Of a stretch of DNA of 64,000 nucleotides, positions 1-11,141 are shown piece by piece. Source of the DNA: Thermomonas sp. (GTDB lineage Bacteria; Pseudomonadota; Gammaproteobacteria; Xanthomonadales; Xanthomonadaceae). The stretch covers positions 153,976-217,975 of the forward strand of contig NZ_JAQSDO010000008.1 of the NCBI RefSeq assembly GCF_029945965.1, read 5' to 3'. A program made the translations under genes and the position numbers. Numbering within the stretch: position 1 is the stretch's first letter; every line of letters begins with the position of its first letter. The notes under the pieces are model-generated. The model did not search any database and was not told the DNA's origin. It saw only the letters and a program-made list of their open reading frames with translations.

Positions 1-652
1 TCTCGGCCAGTTCGGCGCGCCATTCCAGTCGACCCTGGCGGATCAGGCGTAGCAATTCGCTGCCGCTGGCGACGACCTGGCCGGGCTGCACCAGCCGCTT
101 GGAAATCACTCCGTCATCGGGTGCGCGCAGGTCGGCAAAGCTGCGGCGCAGTGCGGCGTTGTCGCGCATCGCCCGCGCGGTGCCGACGCGGGCGTCGCCC
201 TGCATTCGGCTGGCGCGCAACTCATCAAGTTGCGTCGCGCTGATGTACTTGTCCTTGACCAACAACTCGCCACGCGCCAGTTGCGAGCGTGCCAGTGACG
301 CACCGGCTTCGGCTTCGCGCAATGACGCGTTGGCTTGGGCGAGGTCGCTGTCCAGGCTGCGATGGTCGATCTGCAGCAGTAATTCGCCCTTGCGTACCTG
401 CTGGCCGACATCGACATTCAGCGCGGTGACGCGCAGGCCACTGACTTCAACGCCGAGCTGCATTTCCTCCCATGCGGCCACCGGGCCGGACACCAGCATG
501 CTGCGCTGGATCTGGCGCGATGTCGCGGGAACCACGGTGACGGCCATCGCCCCGGTGGGCGCGGCCTCGACGGCCTTGTCATCCTTGCTGCAGGCGGCAG
601 TTGCCACCGCAACGGTCAGGACAAGGGCGAGTGCGGGGAGTTTGCGGCGCAT
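1..652 (-). CDS. RND efflux periplasmic adaptor (membrane fusion) lipoprotein, partial
   Basis: N-terminal 217 codons of an HlyD/AcrA-type adaptor that links an inner-membrane RND pump to an outer-membrane channel; the C-terminus lies outside the window. The start ATG at 652 gives a short signal peptide ending in a lipobox (TAAC), so Cys21 should be lipidated. Next come the biotinyl-lipoyl-like half motif (GQQVRKGELLLQID), an alpha-helical hairpin rich in Ala/Arg/Glu, and the second lipoyl half (PDDGVISKRLVQPGQVV). This order is typical of RND adaptors. The pump gene should follow on the minus strand beyond base 1. A palindrome just upstream suggests TetR-type control. The substrate cannot be inferred. 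Confidence 0.85.
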   Translation of the reverse strand, partial: MRRKLPALALVLTVAVATAACSKDDKAVEAAPTGAMAVTVVPATSRQIQRSMLVSGPVAAWEEMQLGVEVSGLRVTALNVDVGQQVRKGELLLQIDHRSLDSDLAQANASLREAEAGASLARSQLARGELLVKDKYISATQLDELRASRMQGDARVGTARAMRDNAALRRSFADLRAPDDGVISKRLVQPGQVVASGSELLRLIRQGRLEWRAELAE

Positions 653-695
653 GCGCGGGCGTCTTGTAAAGCAGGCGGGCGCACAGTCTAACCCA

Positions 696-716
696 ATTAT
701 GTACCGGTCAGTACAA
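696..716. promoter_or_regulatory. Putative TetR-type operator/promoter of the efflux operon
   Basis: TGTACCGGTCAGTACA at 700-715 has perfect 5-bp outer arms (TGTAC/GTACA). It lies about 48 bp upstream of the efflux adaptor start and overlaps AT-rich promoter-like sequence read on the minus strand. Similar dyads with a GTAC..GTAC core are common operators of TetR repressors that control RND pumps. No regulator gene is present inside the window. Confidence 0.4.
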
Positions 717-734
717 TAAATGGCCGAGCCAGGT

Positions 735-1529
735 TCAGGCGACAGGCAGGCGGAAAAACGCCGTTGCCGTTGCCGCCGTCGCAGCGGCAACCTCAGCCAC
801 GTCCTGCCCGCGATCACGCGCCAGTTCATCGACGATGTGAGCCAGGTACATCGGCTCATTGCGCCGATGCGATGGCTGCGGCTTGACCGTGCGCGGCAGC
901 AGGTAGGGTGCATCGGTTTCGATCATCAGGCGGTTGGCCGGGATGTGTTTCACCAGCTCGCGAAGGTGCAGCCCGCGGCGTTCGTCGCATAGCCATCCGG
1001 TGATGCCGATGTGCCAATCCTGATCGAGATAGTCGAACAGTTCCTCGCGGCTGCCGGTGAAGCAGTGCACTACCGCCGGGCCAAGGCGGCCATCGAAGTT
1101 TTTCATCATCGCCATGAAATCGGCATGCGCGTCGCGCTGGTGCAGGAAAAGGGGCTTGTCATTCTCTGACGCAAGCTGCAGCTGGCGTTCGAAGGCCTTG
1201 CGCTGCGCCGGCCGCGGTGAGAAATCACGGTTGAAATCCAGCCCGCATTCACCCACCGCAACCACTTCAGGATGCGCATGCAACGCGCGCATCTCGGCAT
1301 CGCACTCGTCGGTGTATTCGACGGCGTGGTGCGGATGCACGCCGGCAGTGGCGAATAATTCTCCAGGATGCTGCTGGGCCAGTGCCAGCGCCTGCGGCGA
1401 ATGTTCACGGCTGGCGCCAGTAATGATCATCCGCATCACGCCCGAATCACGCGCACGCTGCAGCACCGCGTCGCGGTCGTGGTCGAAGCTGTCGTGGGTG
1501 AGGTTGGCGCCGATGTCGATAAGTTGCAT
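735..1529 (-). CDS. tatD: TatD family metal-dependent deoxyribonuclease
   Basis: 264 residues, the usual TatD length. Metal-binding and catalytic signatures of the TatD amidohydrolase-fold nucleases are in order: GVHPHH (63-68), GECGLDF (93-99), FLHQRDAH (128-135), VVHCFTG (153-159) and TDAPYLLP near residue 200. The family has 3'-5' exonuclease activity on DNA and is cytoplasmic. The ATG at 1529 gives an N-terminus (MQLIDIGANL) that matches the family. The gene is divergent from hrpB, with 72 bp between their starts. The efflux adaptor follows on the same strand after 82 bp but is unrelated in function. The closest match among E. coli paralogues appears to be TatD itself rather than YcfH or YjjV. 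Confidence 0.92.
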   Translation of the reverse strand: MQLIDIGANLTHDSFDHDRDAVLQRARDSGVMRMIITGASREHSPQALALAQQHPGELFATAGVHPHHAVEYTDECDAEMRALHAHPEVVAVGECGLDFNRDFSPRPAQRKAFERQLQLASENDKPLFLHQRDAHADFMAMMKNFDGRLGPAVVHCFTGSREELFDYLDQDWHIGITGWLCDERRGLHLRELVKHIPANRLMIETDAPYLLPRTVKPQPSHRRNEPMYLAHIVDELARDRGQDVAEVAAATAATATAFFRLPVA

Positions 1530-1601
1530 GTGTGCAGTTTAGCGGTGCGCTACGTCCCACGCCTTCGACGGGGCGGGCGTGTGGCCCCGTATCCTTGCCA
1601 C

Positions 1602-4106
1602 GTGAGCCAGACCACTGTCTTCCCTATCCATGACCTGTTGCCGGCGATCCGTGAGTCGCTGGCGGCGCATCCACGCCTGGTGCTGGAAGCTCCGCCCGGC
1701 GCCGGCAAGACCACGCAGATCCCTCTGGCATTACTGGATGCGCCATGGCTCGATGGACGCAAGATCGTGATGCTGGAACCGCGTCGCGTAGCTGCGCGCG
1801 CGGCGGCGGGCTTCATGGCGAAACAGCTGGGCGAAGCGGTCGGCGAGACCGTCGGCTACCGGATCCGCTTCGAGAACAAGGTCTCGGCGAAGACCCGGAT
1901 TCTTGTGGTTACCGAAGGCATCCTGACCCGCATGTTGCAGGACGATCCGATGCTGGATGGAGTCGGCGCGCTGTTGTTTGATGAATTTCACGAACGCCAC
2001 CTGGCAGGCGACCTCGGCCTTGCGCTTGCCCTTGATGTGCAGGCAGGCCTGCGCGAAGACCTGCGCATCGTGGCGATGTCGGCCACGCTGGATGGCGAAA
2101 AGCTCGCCAGTCATCTCATGGCACCACGGCTATCGAGCGAGGGCCGTGCATTCCCGGTGTTGATCGAATATTTTCCCGCGCGGCGCGACGAAGCGCTGGA
2201 GCACCAAGTGCGACGCACGATCGAACACGCATTGGCCACACATCCGGGCGACCTGCTGGTGTTCCTGCCGGGGCGGCGCGAGATTGAACGTGCGCAGCGG
2301 CTGCTCGCAGAAGCGGCTAGCGGTCAGGTCGAGATCCTGCAACTGCACGGCGAGCTGCCGATCGAGCAGCAATCGCGGGTGCTGCAGCCGTCGCCTGATG
2401 GCAAGCGTCGCGTGGTGCTGGCGACCAATGTCGCCGAGTCCTCGGTGACATTGCCCGGCGTGCGCGTGGTGATTGACAGCGGGCTCGCGCGCGAGCCGCG
2501 GTTCGAGCCGAACAGCGGATTTTCGCGGCTGGATATCGTCACTATCGCGCAAGCCTCGGCCGACCAGCGTGTCGGCCGCGCCGGTCGCGTCGCCGATGGC
2601 TGGGCGTATCGGCTATGGCCGCAATCGCAGCGGCTGGAACCGCAGCGCCGGCCGGAAATCGCGCAGGTCGAACTGGCTCCGCTGGCACTGGAGTTGGCCG
2701 CGTGGGGCAGCGATGTCCTTCGCTTCGTCGATCCGCCGCCGTCCGGCGCAATGGCCGCGGGCCGCAACCTGTTGCGCAAACTGGGCGCGTTGGATGCGGG
2801 CGACATGATCACCGCGCTGGGCCGGCGCATGCTCGCGCTCGGCACGCATCCGCGAATGGCTGCGATGTTGCTCTGTGCAAACGAGCCACGGCAGCAGGCA
2901 CTGGCTTGCGACCTCGCTGCATTGATCGAGGCGCGCGATCCCCTGCGCACGCGTAGCGACGCGCTGGCTGAACGCTGGCAGGCATTGGCGTCGTTTCGCG
3001 ATGGCAAGCTGCCGATGGATGGACACCGCGGTGGTCTGCAGGCGATCGAAGCTGCGGCAGCGCAATGGCGTCGCCGCCTGCGGTGCAATGCGAAACCACC
3101 GCGCACCGCACCCGCACATGCCTTGGGCGACCTGCTTGCGCATGCATTCCCCGACCGCATCGCGCGCCAACATCCGAACGATCCCAAGCGCTACCAACTG
3201 GCGAATGGGCGGATGGCACGGCTGTTCGATGATAGTGCGCTGTATGGCGAGCCTTGGCTGGTTGCCAGTGAACTGCGCTTCGAAGCGAAGGACGCATTGC
3301 TGCTGCGTGCCGCGCCAGTCGATGAGCGCTATCTGCGCAATGCCTTCCGCAACCATTTCCATGAGGGTGATGAAACCCGCTGGGACGCAGGCAAGCGCGC
3401 ACTGGTCAGCGAACGCATCGAACGTTTCGACGGCATCGTGTTGTCGAGCCGGTCATCCGGACGCGTCGATCCTGCCCAGGCGGCACGTGCACTGACCGAT
3501 GCAGTGTTGGCGCTCGGACTCGATGCATTACCCTGGAGCGAGACAGCGCAGCAATGGCGCTATCGTGTGCAAAACCTGCGTACGTGGATGCCGGAACTCG
3601 AATTGCCGGATCTGTCCGATGCGGCATTGCTGGCATCGCTCGACGACTGGCTGCTGCCTGCGTTCGTCGGCAAGACCCGGCTGGATGCACTTGGCGAAGC
3701 TGAATTCGGCGAGGCACTGAAATCCCGGATCGACTGGGTCCTGCGGCAGCGTATCGATGTGCTGGCGCCGGTGCGCATGACGGTGCCGTCGGGGATGGAG
3801 CGGCGCATTGAATACGCGATTGATGACGACGGAAATCCGGCATCGCCGTTGCTGGCAGTGAAGCTGCAGGAATTGTTCGGTCTTGCACAGACCCCGCGCA
3901 TCGCCGATGGGCGCGTGGCGTTGACCATTCACCTGCTGTCGCCCGCCGGCAGGCCGCTACAGGTGACCCAGGACCTTGCCGGATTCTGGGCGCGCACCTA
4001 TCCGGAAGTAAGGAAGGAAATGAAGGGACGCTACCCGCGCCACCCGTGGCCGGAAGACCCCTGGAACGCAACGGCAACGCATCGCGCGAAGCCACGCCAA
4101 ACCTGA
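1602..4106 (+). CDS. hrpB: ATP-dependent RNA helicase HrpB
   Basis: 834-residue DEAH-type helicase. Walker A GAGKTT is at residues 33-38, DEFH at 127-130, SAT at 160-162 and motif VI QRVGRAGR at 322-329. The C-terminal HrpB domain ends with the characteristic RKEMKGRYPRHPWPEDP. I chose the GTG at 1602 because family homology starts there. The open frame continues upstream to 1368, but that stretch is antisense to tatD and carries no conserved sequence. HrpB is a cytoplasmic putative RNA helicase; in Xanthomonas the name should not be confused with the type III secretion hrpB operon. It is followed after 95 bp by a small membrane-protein gene with its own ribosome site. Confidence 0.93.
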   Translation: MSQTTVFPIHDLLPAIRESLAAHPRLVLEAPPGAGKTTQIPLALLDAPWLDGRKIVMLEPRRVAARAAAGFMAKQLGEAVGETVGYRIRFENKVSAKTRILVVTEGILTRMLQDDPMLDGVGALLFDEFHERHLAGDLGLALALDVQAGLREDLRIVAMSATLDGEKLASHLMAPRLSSEGRAFPVLIEYFPARRDEALEHQVRRTIEHALATHPGDLLVFLPGRREIERAQRLLAEAASGQVEILQLHGELPIEQQSRVLQPSPDGKRRVVLATNVAESSVTLPGVRVVIDSGLAREPRFEPNSGFSRLDIVTIAQASADQRVGRAGRVADGWAYRLWPQSQRLEPQRRPEIAQVELAPLALELAAWGSDVLRFVDPPPSGAMAAGRNLLRKLGALDAGDMITALGRRMLALGTHPRMAAMLLCANEPRQQALACDLAALIEARDPLRTRSDALAERWQALASFRDGKLPMDGHRGGLQAIEAAAAQWRRRLRCNAKPPRTAPAHALGDLLAHAFPDRIARQHPNDPKRYQLANGRMARLFDDSALYGEPWLVASELRFEAKDALLLRAAPVDERYLRNAFRNHFHEGDETRWDAGKRALVSERIERFDGIVLSSRSSGRVDPAQAARALTDAVLALGLDALPWSETAQQWRYRVQNLRTWMPELELPDLSDAALLASLDDWLLPAFVGKTRLDALGEAEFGEALKSRIDWVLRQRIDVLAPVRMTVPSGMERRIEYAIDDDGNPASPLLAVKLQELFGLAQTPRIADGRVALTIHLLSPAGRPLQVTQDLAGFWARTYPEVRKEMKGRYPRHPWPEDPWNATATHRAKPRQT

Positions 4107-4201
4107 ATCGCGTCCTTGTGCGCTCACGCCTCGTAAACGCCGTCCTGCACAGACTTGATCCAACATGTCACCGACATCGCAATCTTTTGGAGGAACCCAC
4201 C

Positions 4202-4552
4202 ATGAGCAAGCTCGACAACGTGCAGGATCGCGCCCTTGAACTGATCGGAGAAATTGGCGACGGCATCCGCAAGGCGGTACCCGGGCGCGCGATGCAGTGG
4301 GTGGAAACCGGCGCCGCGATTGGCGCAATTCGTACCGGCGGCAAAGTCGCCAGCAAGTTCGTGCGTCGCAACCCGGTACTGGCGGGAGCTGCAATCGCCG
4401 GTGCTGGCCTGCTGTGGCTGGCAGCGCGCCATCGCGCAAAGCGCGCCGAACAAGGTCCGATCGATGGCACCGCCACGCGCATTGATGCCAAGCCGCGTCC
4501 GCGCAGCAAGGCTTCGATGCACAAGGCCGCGGCAAGCAACAGCGATTCCTGA
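4202..4552 (+). CDS. Small single-pass membrane protein of unknown function
   Basis: 116 residues. The start is fixed by a GGAGG at 4189-4193, nine bases before the ATG. The N-terminal 50 residues look amphipathic and helical. A hydrophobic stretch rich in Ala, Gly and Leu follows (VLAGAAIAGAGLLWLAA, about residues 60-77), then a basic, low-complexity tail. The layout resembles small ElaB/DUF883-like ribosome- or membrane-associated proteins, but I cannot place it in a family with confidence. It stands alone between hrpB and a strong terminator. Confidence 0.75.
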   Translation: MSKLDNVQDRALELIGEIGDGIRKAVPGRAMQWVETGAAIGAIRTGGKVASKFVRRNPVLAGAAIAGAGLLWLAARHRAKRAEQGPIDGTATRIDAKPRPRSKASMHKAAASNSDS

Positions 4553-4583
4553 TTCACAGTTCCTGACGAACGCAGGTTGAATC

Positions 4584-4615
4584 AGCGCGCCGCTGAGTCG
4601 GCGCGCTTTCGTTTC
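4584..4615 (+). terminator. Rho-independent terminator after the small membrane protein
   Basis: 9-bp perfect stem AGCGCGCCG / CGGCGCGCT with a 6-nt loop (4593-4598), followed by TTCGTTTC. It ends the hrpB/small-protein transcript and faces the convergent kinase gene. Confidence 0.8.
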
Positions 4616-4654
4616 ATGGGCGCGCCTGCAATGTTCAGTAGCTGGGCTCGTGGC

Positions 4655-5758
4655 TTAGTTTGATTCAGGCAACTCGATCACGAAGCAGGCACCGCCACCT
4701 TCGCGATCCTCGTACCAGAGATTGCCGCCGGCATTGGCAATGATCTGCTTGGCCAGCGAAAGCCCAAGGCCACTGGACAATCCTGCCGCGGGATCGACTT
4801 CGGTCAGCCGGCGGAATGGCTTGAACAATTCGCGTTGCAGCGATGCGGGGATGCCGGGACCGCGATCGCGCGCCAGCACCCGCCAATAGCCGGGCGATGC
4901 CGCCTGTACCGCAAGTTCCAGTTCGCCGCCAGCCGCTGCGTATTTCAGGGCATTGCTGACCAGGTTTTCGACAACCTGGCGCAACACCATCGAAGAGATC
5001 GCCACCAGCTCGGTATGTTCAGGCGCAGCGACCAGCAACCGCATGCTGTTCGTTTCCAGCTGCAGTTCGTAACGCTGCGCGACCCAGTCCAGCGTGTCGC
5101 GGAGGTCGGCGGATTGGGTGGCCATTTGCTGCGTTGCCTGCGACTGGCTTTCCAGGTAACTGCGGATATACCCGATCGCGTCATTCGCGCTTTCGTGAAT
5201 GATCTGCACATAGCGCGGCACGCGCTCCGGCTTGCAGTCGGGGAGTTGCAGCATCTCGGTGGCAAATAGCACGCTGCTCAACGGATTCTTCAGGTCGTGT
5301 GCAACCAGGTTCACCAATTCCTGACGCTCGCGCGCGACGCGCTCCAGGCGGTCGCGGGTGAGTTTCAGGCCTACATGCGCCTCCACCCGCGCCAGCAGTT
5401 CCTCCGGCATGAAAGGCTTGGTGACGTAATCCACTGCGCCAGCATCGAAGGCCCGCAGCAACAGGTCGCGATCCTGCGCGGCGGTCAGGAACACCGCCGG
5501 TACTTTGTGCAGGCCGGGGATTTCGCGCAGCGCGGCCAGCAGTTCGAAACCGTCCATGCCCGGCATCATCATGTCGAGCAGGATCAGGTCCAAGGCATGT
5601 TCGCCAACCGCGGCCAAGGCTTCGGGACCACTATGCGCAGGAATGACGGTGTAGCCCTTGCGACCCAGCAAGGTGCTGACCACACGGACGTTCGCGGCCT
5701 GGTCGTCGACAACCAGAATGGTGCCGGTATTGCTCGTGTTGAAAGCTGCTTGCGTCAT
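4655..5758 (-). CDS. Response regulator-histidine kinase hybrid
   Basis: 367 residues from the ATG at 5758. An N-terminal receiver domain (about 12-130) has the acidic pair VVDDQ, phospho-acceptor Asp62 in LLDMMMPGMDG and Lys114 in YVTKPF. A short linker leads to a HisKA domain with His154 in LVAHDLKNPLSSV. The HATPase domain carries an N box (ENLVSNALKYA), a G1 box (DRGPGIP) and a G2 box (GLGLSLAKQI). There is no transmembrane segment, so it is a cytoplasmic sensor that takes signal from a partner through its receiver. No cognate regulator lies nearby. An in-frame ATG at 5791 is an alternative start, and neither start has a clear Shine-Dalgarno sequence. Confidence 0.88.
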   Translation of the reverse strand: MTQAAFNTSNTGTILVVDDQAANVRVVSTLLGRKGYTVIPAHSGPEALAAVGEHALDLILLDMMMPGMDGFELLAALREIPGLHKVPAVFLTAAQDRDLLLRAFDAGAVDYVTKPFMPEELLARVEAHVGLKLTRDRLERVARERQELVNLVAHDLKNPLSSVLFATEMLQLPDCKPERVPRYVQIIHESANDAIGYIRSYLESQSQATQQMATQSADLRDTLDWVAQRYELQLETNSMRLLVAAPEHTELVAISSMVLRQVVENLVSNALKYAAAGGELELAVQAASPGYWRVLARDRGPGIPASLQRELFKPFRRLTEVDPAAGLSSGLGLSLAKQIIANAGGNLWYEDREGGGACFVIELPESN

Positions 5759-5871
5759 AGGAAGGCATCCCCACGCCCGTGGTCCCGGCATCGAGCCGGG
5801 CCGACGATGACGTTAGCAAACAAACACGTATTTCCAAACTTCGCCACGACGATCAGCTGAAGCGTTCAGAT

Positions 5872-6423
5872 TCACGAGCTGGGCATGTCGGCGACAGCCT
5901 GCCACTGCCCGGGTCGCTGGTCGCCGAGCGCGTGCCTGCCGACGGCCACCCGGACCAGCCGCAGGGTAGGCAAGCCCACCGCTGCTGTCATCCGCCGGAC
6001 CTGACGGTTGCGGCCTTCGTGGATGGTCAGTTCGAGCCATGCATCCGGCACGGTCTTGCGAAACCGCACCGGCGGATCGCGAGGCCACAGTGATGGGATG
6101 TTGATGAGCCGCGCCTGGGCCGGCAAGGTCGGGCCATCGTTGAGCACGGCACCGCTGCATAGCGCAGCCAACTGCGCATCGTCCGGTGTGCCCTCCACTT
6201 GCACCCAATAGGTTTTGGGCTGCTTGTGGCGCGGATCGGTCAGCCGATTGGCCAGCGCGCCGTCATCGGTCAGCAACAACAGGCCTTCGCTGTCGAAATC
6301 CAGCCGGCCGGCTGCATACACCGCAGGTGGCAGGCCGAAGCTGGCCAGGGTCGGGCGTGGTGGCGTGCTGCGGTCGGTGAACTGGCACAGCACGCCATAC
6401 GGTTTGTTGAAGGCGATCAGCAT
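5872..6423 (-). CDS. rluE: 23S rRNA pseudouridine synthase, RluE type
   Basis: 183 residues, short like the RluE/RsuA branch that lacks an S4 domain. The catalytic motif GRLDFDSEGLLLLT has Asp42 as the expected nucleophile. HEGRNRQVRRM near residue 140 is the conserved motif of RsuA-type enzymes. E. coli RluE modifies U2457 of 23S rRNA. The ATG at 6423 gives a start (MLIAFNKPYGVL) that matches the family. The methyltransferase-like gene lies 28 bp upstream on the same strand, so the two may be cotranscribed. Confidence 0.88.
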   Translation of the reverse strand: MLIAFNKPYGVLCQFTDRSTPPRPTLASFGLPPAVYAAGRLDFDSEGLLLLTDDGALANRLTDPRHKQPKTYWVQVEGTPDDAQLAALCSGAVLNDGPTLPAQARLINIPSLWPRDPPVRFRKTVPDAWLELTIHEGRNRQVRRMTAAVGLPTLRLVRVAVGRHALGDQRPGQWQAVADMPSS

Positions 6424-6451
6424 GTGGCGTATCGCCTGCGCGACTCGTGGT

Positions 6452-7309
6452 TCAGGATCCGCGCGGCTTGCGGAAGCGCAGGGTCATGCGATCGCTCTCG
6501 CCGATCGCCTTGTACTTCGCATTATCGGCCGCGTCGTGGGTGTTGCTCGGCGGCAGCGTCCACACCCCGTTCGGGTGGTCGGCATCGTCTTTCGGGTTTG
6601 CGTTGAGATCGCTGCTGGCCTCCAGCACGAAACCGGCATCGGTCGCGTATTTCGTGACCAGTGCCTCGGTCAGGTAACCGGAGGATTTCATTGCTTCCAA
6701 GTCGGTGCCGGACTTGGCGCGATGGTCGACCACGCCGAGCACGCCACCGGGTTTGAGCGCTGCGAAGAATGCGCGGAAATATGCATCGGTATTGCCGGCG
6801 GCGACCCAGTTGTGCACGTTGCGGAAGGTCAGTACGACATCCGCAGTGCCTGCGGCAAGCACGGGTGCCTTGGCGTCGAGTTCAACCAGTGTGGCGTTGG
6901 CGCTTGCTGTGTTGCCGGTCAGTTTCTCGCGGAAGGCCGCGTTGCGAAGCCCGCCTTTGCTGTCCGCGGCTGCTGCGGGAACCGCGCCAATGTAGTGGCC
7001 ATCGGCATTGAGGTAAGGCGCGAGGATCTCGCTGTACCAGCCGCCGCCTGGCGTGATTTCGATGACGGTCTGGTTGGGCTGCACGCCGAAAAATTCCAGC
7101 GTTTGCAGCGGATGGCGGTAGCCATCACGTGTGCGATTGGCGGCGTCTCGGCCGGGGGCGTCAATCGCCGCCTGCAATGCGGCAGTGGTTGCAGCAGGCT
7201 GGACTGTTGCAGTGTTGTCAGCGCGAGAGGTGGCAGTAGACGAGCAAGCCGCGGATGTGAATACAAACGTGGACAAGGCGAGCGCCAGAAAAATAGTGGT
7301 CCGTTGCAT
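6452..7309 (-). CDS. Exported lipoprotein with a class I SAM-methyltransferase-like domain
   Basis: 285 residues from the ATG at 7309, which has GGAG six bases upstream; an in-frame ATG at 7321 has no ribosome site. The N-terminus is a signal peptide with a lipobox-like TSAAC (Cys22). A Rossmann-type fold follows, with motif I VIEITPGGGWYSEIL at about 82-96, a later acidic strand (LVELDAK) and VVLTFRNVHNW in the post-II region. It resembles the COG4798 'predicted methyltransferase' group, members of which are often exported. SAM is not expected in the periplasm, so real methyltransferase activity is uncertain. It lies upstream of rluE on the same strand. Confidence 0.72.
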   Translation of the reverse strand: MQRTTIFLALALSTFVFTSAACSSTATSRADNTATVQPAATTAALQAAIDAPGRDAANRTRDGYRHPLQTLEFFGVQPNQTVIEITPGGGWYSEILAPYLNADGHYIGAVPAAAADSKGGLRNAAFREKLTGNTASANATLVELDAKAPVLAAGTADVVLTFRNVHNWVAAGNTDAYFRAFFAALKPGGVLGVVDHRAKSGTDLEAMKSSGYLTEALVTKYATDAGFVLEASSDLNANPKDDADHPNGVWTLPPSNTHDAADNAKYKAIGESDRMTLRFRKPRGS

Positions 7310-7573
7310 CGCATGCTCCATCGAGGTTGGTCCGGCAAGATTACCTCATCTTCTGTCTCCACGATGAACAGTGATGACAAAAATTCCTTGAAAATCAATT
7401 AAATACACATCGATATAACGCATCTTGTGCGAAGTTGAATGGGTCGAACAACGGCGCATCTCCACGCAGCATAAGCGGAGCAACTGCTGCCATCGACGCA
7501 TTACATCATCGGGTACTGGCGTGGCGCATCGAATGACCGAAGTGCTGCCTAAGATCCAGGACAAGGAGTCCAC

Positions 7574-8059
7574 ATGAACACCATGACCAATATCGAAACC
7601 ATCCGCACCGAGAAGATCGACACGCTCAACGACCTGATCGCGATCACCCGCGACAGCGCGACGTTCTACAACGATGCCGCCAAGGCGGTACCGAATCCGG
7701 CGTTGAAATCGTTGTTTGGCGAGATGGCCAGTTCCAAGAATGGCCTGGTCGGTGCAATGAGCCGCGAGGTCCGCACCGAGGGTGCCAACCCCGCCACCAA
7801 CGGTACCGTGCGCGGTGCATGGGACAAGCTGTATGGCGAAGTGCGCAGCCAGTTCGGCGACACCAACTACGGTTATGTCAGCCAGCTGGAATCCTCCGAG
7901 GATCGCCTGATGAAGGCCTTCAATGAAGTCGTCGCCGATGACGACGTGCCGACATCGGTCAAGCAGATGGTCACCAACTACCTGCCGACCATCCGCAGCC
8001 ATCACGACATGATGCGCGATCGCAAGTGGAGCATGCAGGCTGCGTCAGCCAGCCACTGA
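7574..8059 (+). CDS. PA2169 family four-helix-bundle protein (DUF2383-like)
   Basis: 161 residues with AAGGAG at 7563-7568 ahead of the ATG. The sequence reads as a ferritin-like four-helix bundle: TLNDLIAITRDSATFYNDAA, then LKSLFGEMA, then a helix ending LESSEDRLMKAFNEVV and a final HHDMMRDRK helix. This matches the PA2169/DUF2383 family, which is widespread and often stress-induced but has no proven activity. Single gene with about 260 bp of upstream sequence. Confidence 0.8.
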   Translation: MNTMTNIETIRTEKIDTLNDLIAITRDSATFYNDAAKAVPNPALKSLFGEMASSKNGLVGAMSREVRTEGANPATNGTVRGAWDKLYGEVRSQFGDTNYGYVSQLESSEDRLMKAFNEVVADDDVPTSVKQMVTNYLPTIRSHHDMMRDRKWSMQAASASH

Positions 8060-8099
8060 TCCACGCAAGCGCCACGCAACTGCAGTAGTAATGCAGTAA

Positions 8100-8141
8100 G
8101 TAAAACGAACGAACGGCCCGCATTGCCGGCCGTTCGTTCGT
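8100..8141 (-). terminator. Terminator downstream of icd
   Basis: 14-bp perfect stem ACGAACGAACGGCC / GGCCGTTCGTTCGT (8105-8118 and 8128-8141) with a 9-nt loop. Read on the minus strand it is followed by TTTTAC, so it terminates icd. It may also stop the PA2169-type gene converging from the other side. Confidence 0.85.
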
Positions 8142-8170
8142 GTGGCGGAGAGTCTTTGTTCCCGGGAGCG

Positions 8171-10555
<2,385 letters not shown>

Positions 10556-11059
10556 TTACTTCACCTCGAACTCGCGAGTCTGCACCACCGCGCCATCCAG
10601 CATGATTTCCACCTTGTACCTGCCGGGCGGCCATGGGTCGGGCCTGTTGATCTGGAAGTCGGTGACGCCATCGCCGGCCAGGGTCAGGTCCCGGGTCTCT
10701 TCGTGCACGGTCTGGTTGCTGTCGATATGCGTCCACTTGGCGCCGAGCTTGCTTGCGACCGATGCGGCAGGGTTGCTGGTGCCGGTGCTGACTGCGGCAT
10801 AGATGGTGGCTGTGGGCGCGAAGCTGGTCATCGGCGCTATCACCCGCATGTCGCCGCCCACTGCATTGCCGAGGTCGACGCCGTTGACCATTGCCGTGGC
10901 CATCGCGGTCGTGGCTTGCTGCATCGGTACCGGTTCACTGGCGACCGGCGGCATCGGTGCGGGTTCTTCTTTTTTCTTGCACCCTACCAAGGCCACGCTG
11001 CCCAGCAGCGCGGCCAGCATGGCCATCTGCAGTTGATTGGATTTGTTGGAATTCATCAT
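10556..11059 (-). CDS. Small lipoprotein, unknown function (pair member A)
   Basis: 167 residues with a signal peptide and lipobox VALVGC (Cys27), followed by a KKKEEPAP linker. The C-terminal half predicts a small beta-sandwich and ends PGRYKVEIMLDGAVVQTREFEVK. The same architecture and the EFEVK end occur in the lipoprotein at 12006-12479, on the other side of queF, so the two look like paralogues. A sensor or adhesion-like beta-sandwich is possible, but the function is not recognised. It lies 82 bp behind queF on the same strand. Confidence 0.75.
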   Translation of the reverse strand: MMNSNKSNQLQMAMLAALLGSVALVGCKKKEEPAPMPPVASEPVPMQQATTAMATAMVNGVDLGNAVGGDMRVIAPMTSFAPTATIYAAVSTGTSNPAASVASKLGAKWTHIDSNQTVHEETRDLTLAGDGVTDFQINRPDPWPPGRYKVEIMLDGAVVQTREFEVK

Positions 11060-11141
11060 TGGGAGATCCTTGCATTTGCATCATGCGACACAGGGAATCT
11101 GCCACGCCGTGCGTGAAGGCAGCATGCCCAACAGATGAATG

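Noticed and set aside
1368..1601. N-terminal extension of hrpB
   Set aside because: The stretch is antisense to tatD, has no HrpB homology, and the GTG at 1602 starts exactly where the family does.
2324..3402. Overlapping Arg/Ser/Ala-rich minus-strand frames inside hrpB
   Set aside because: Shadow frames of a GC-rich gene; no start signals or conserved motifs.
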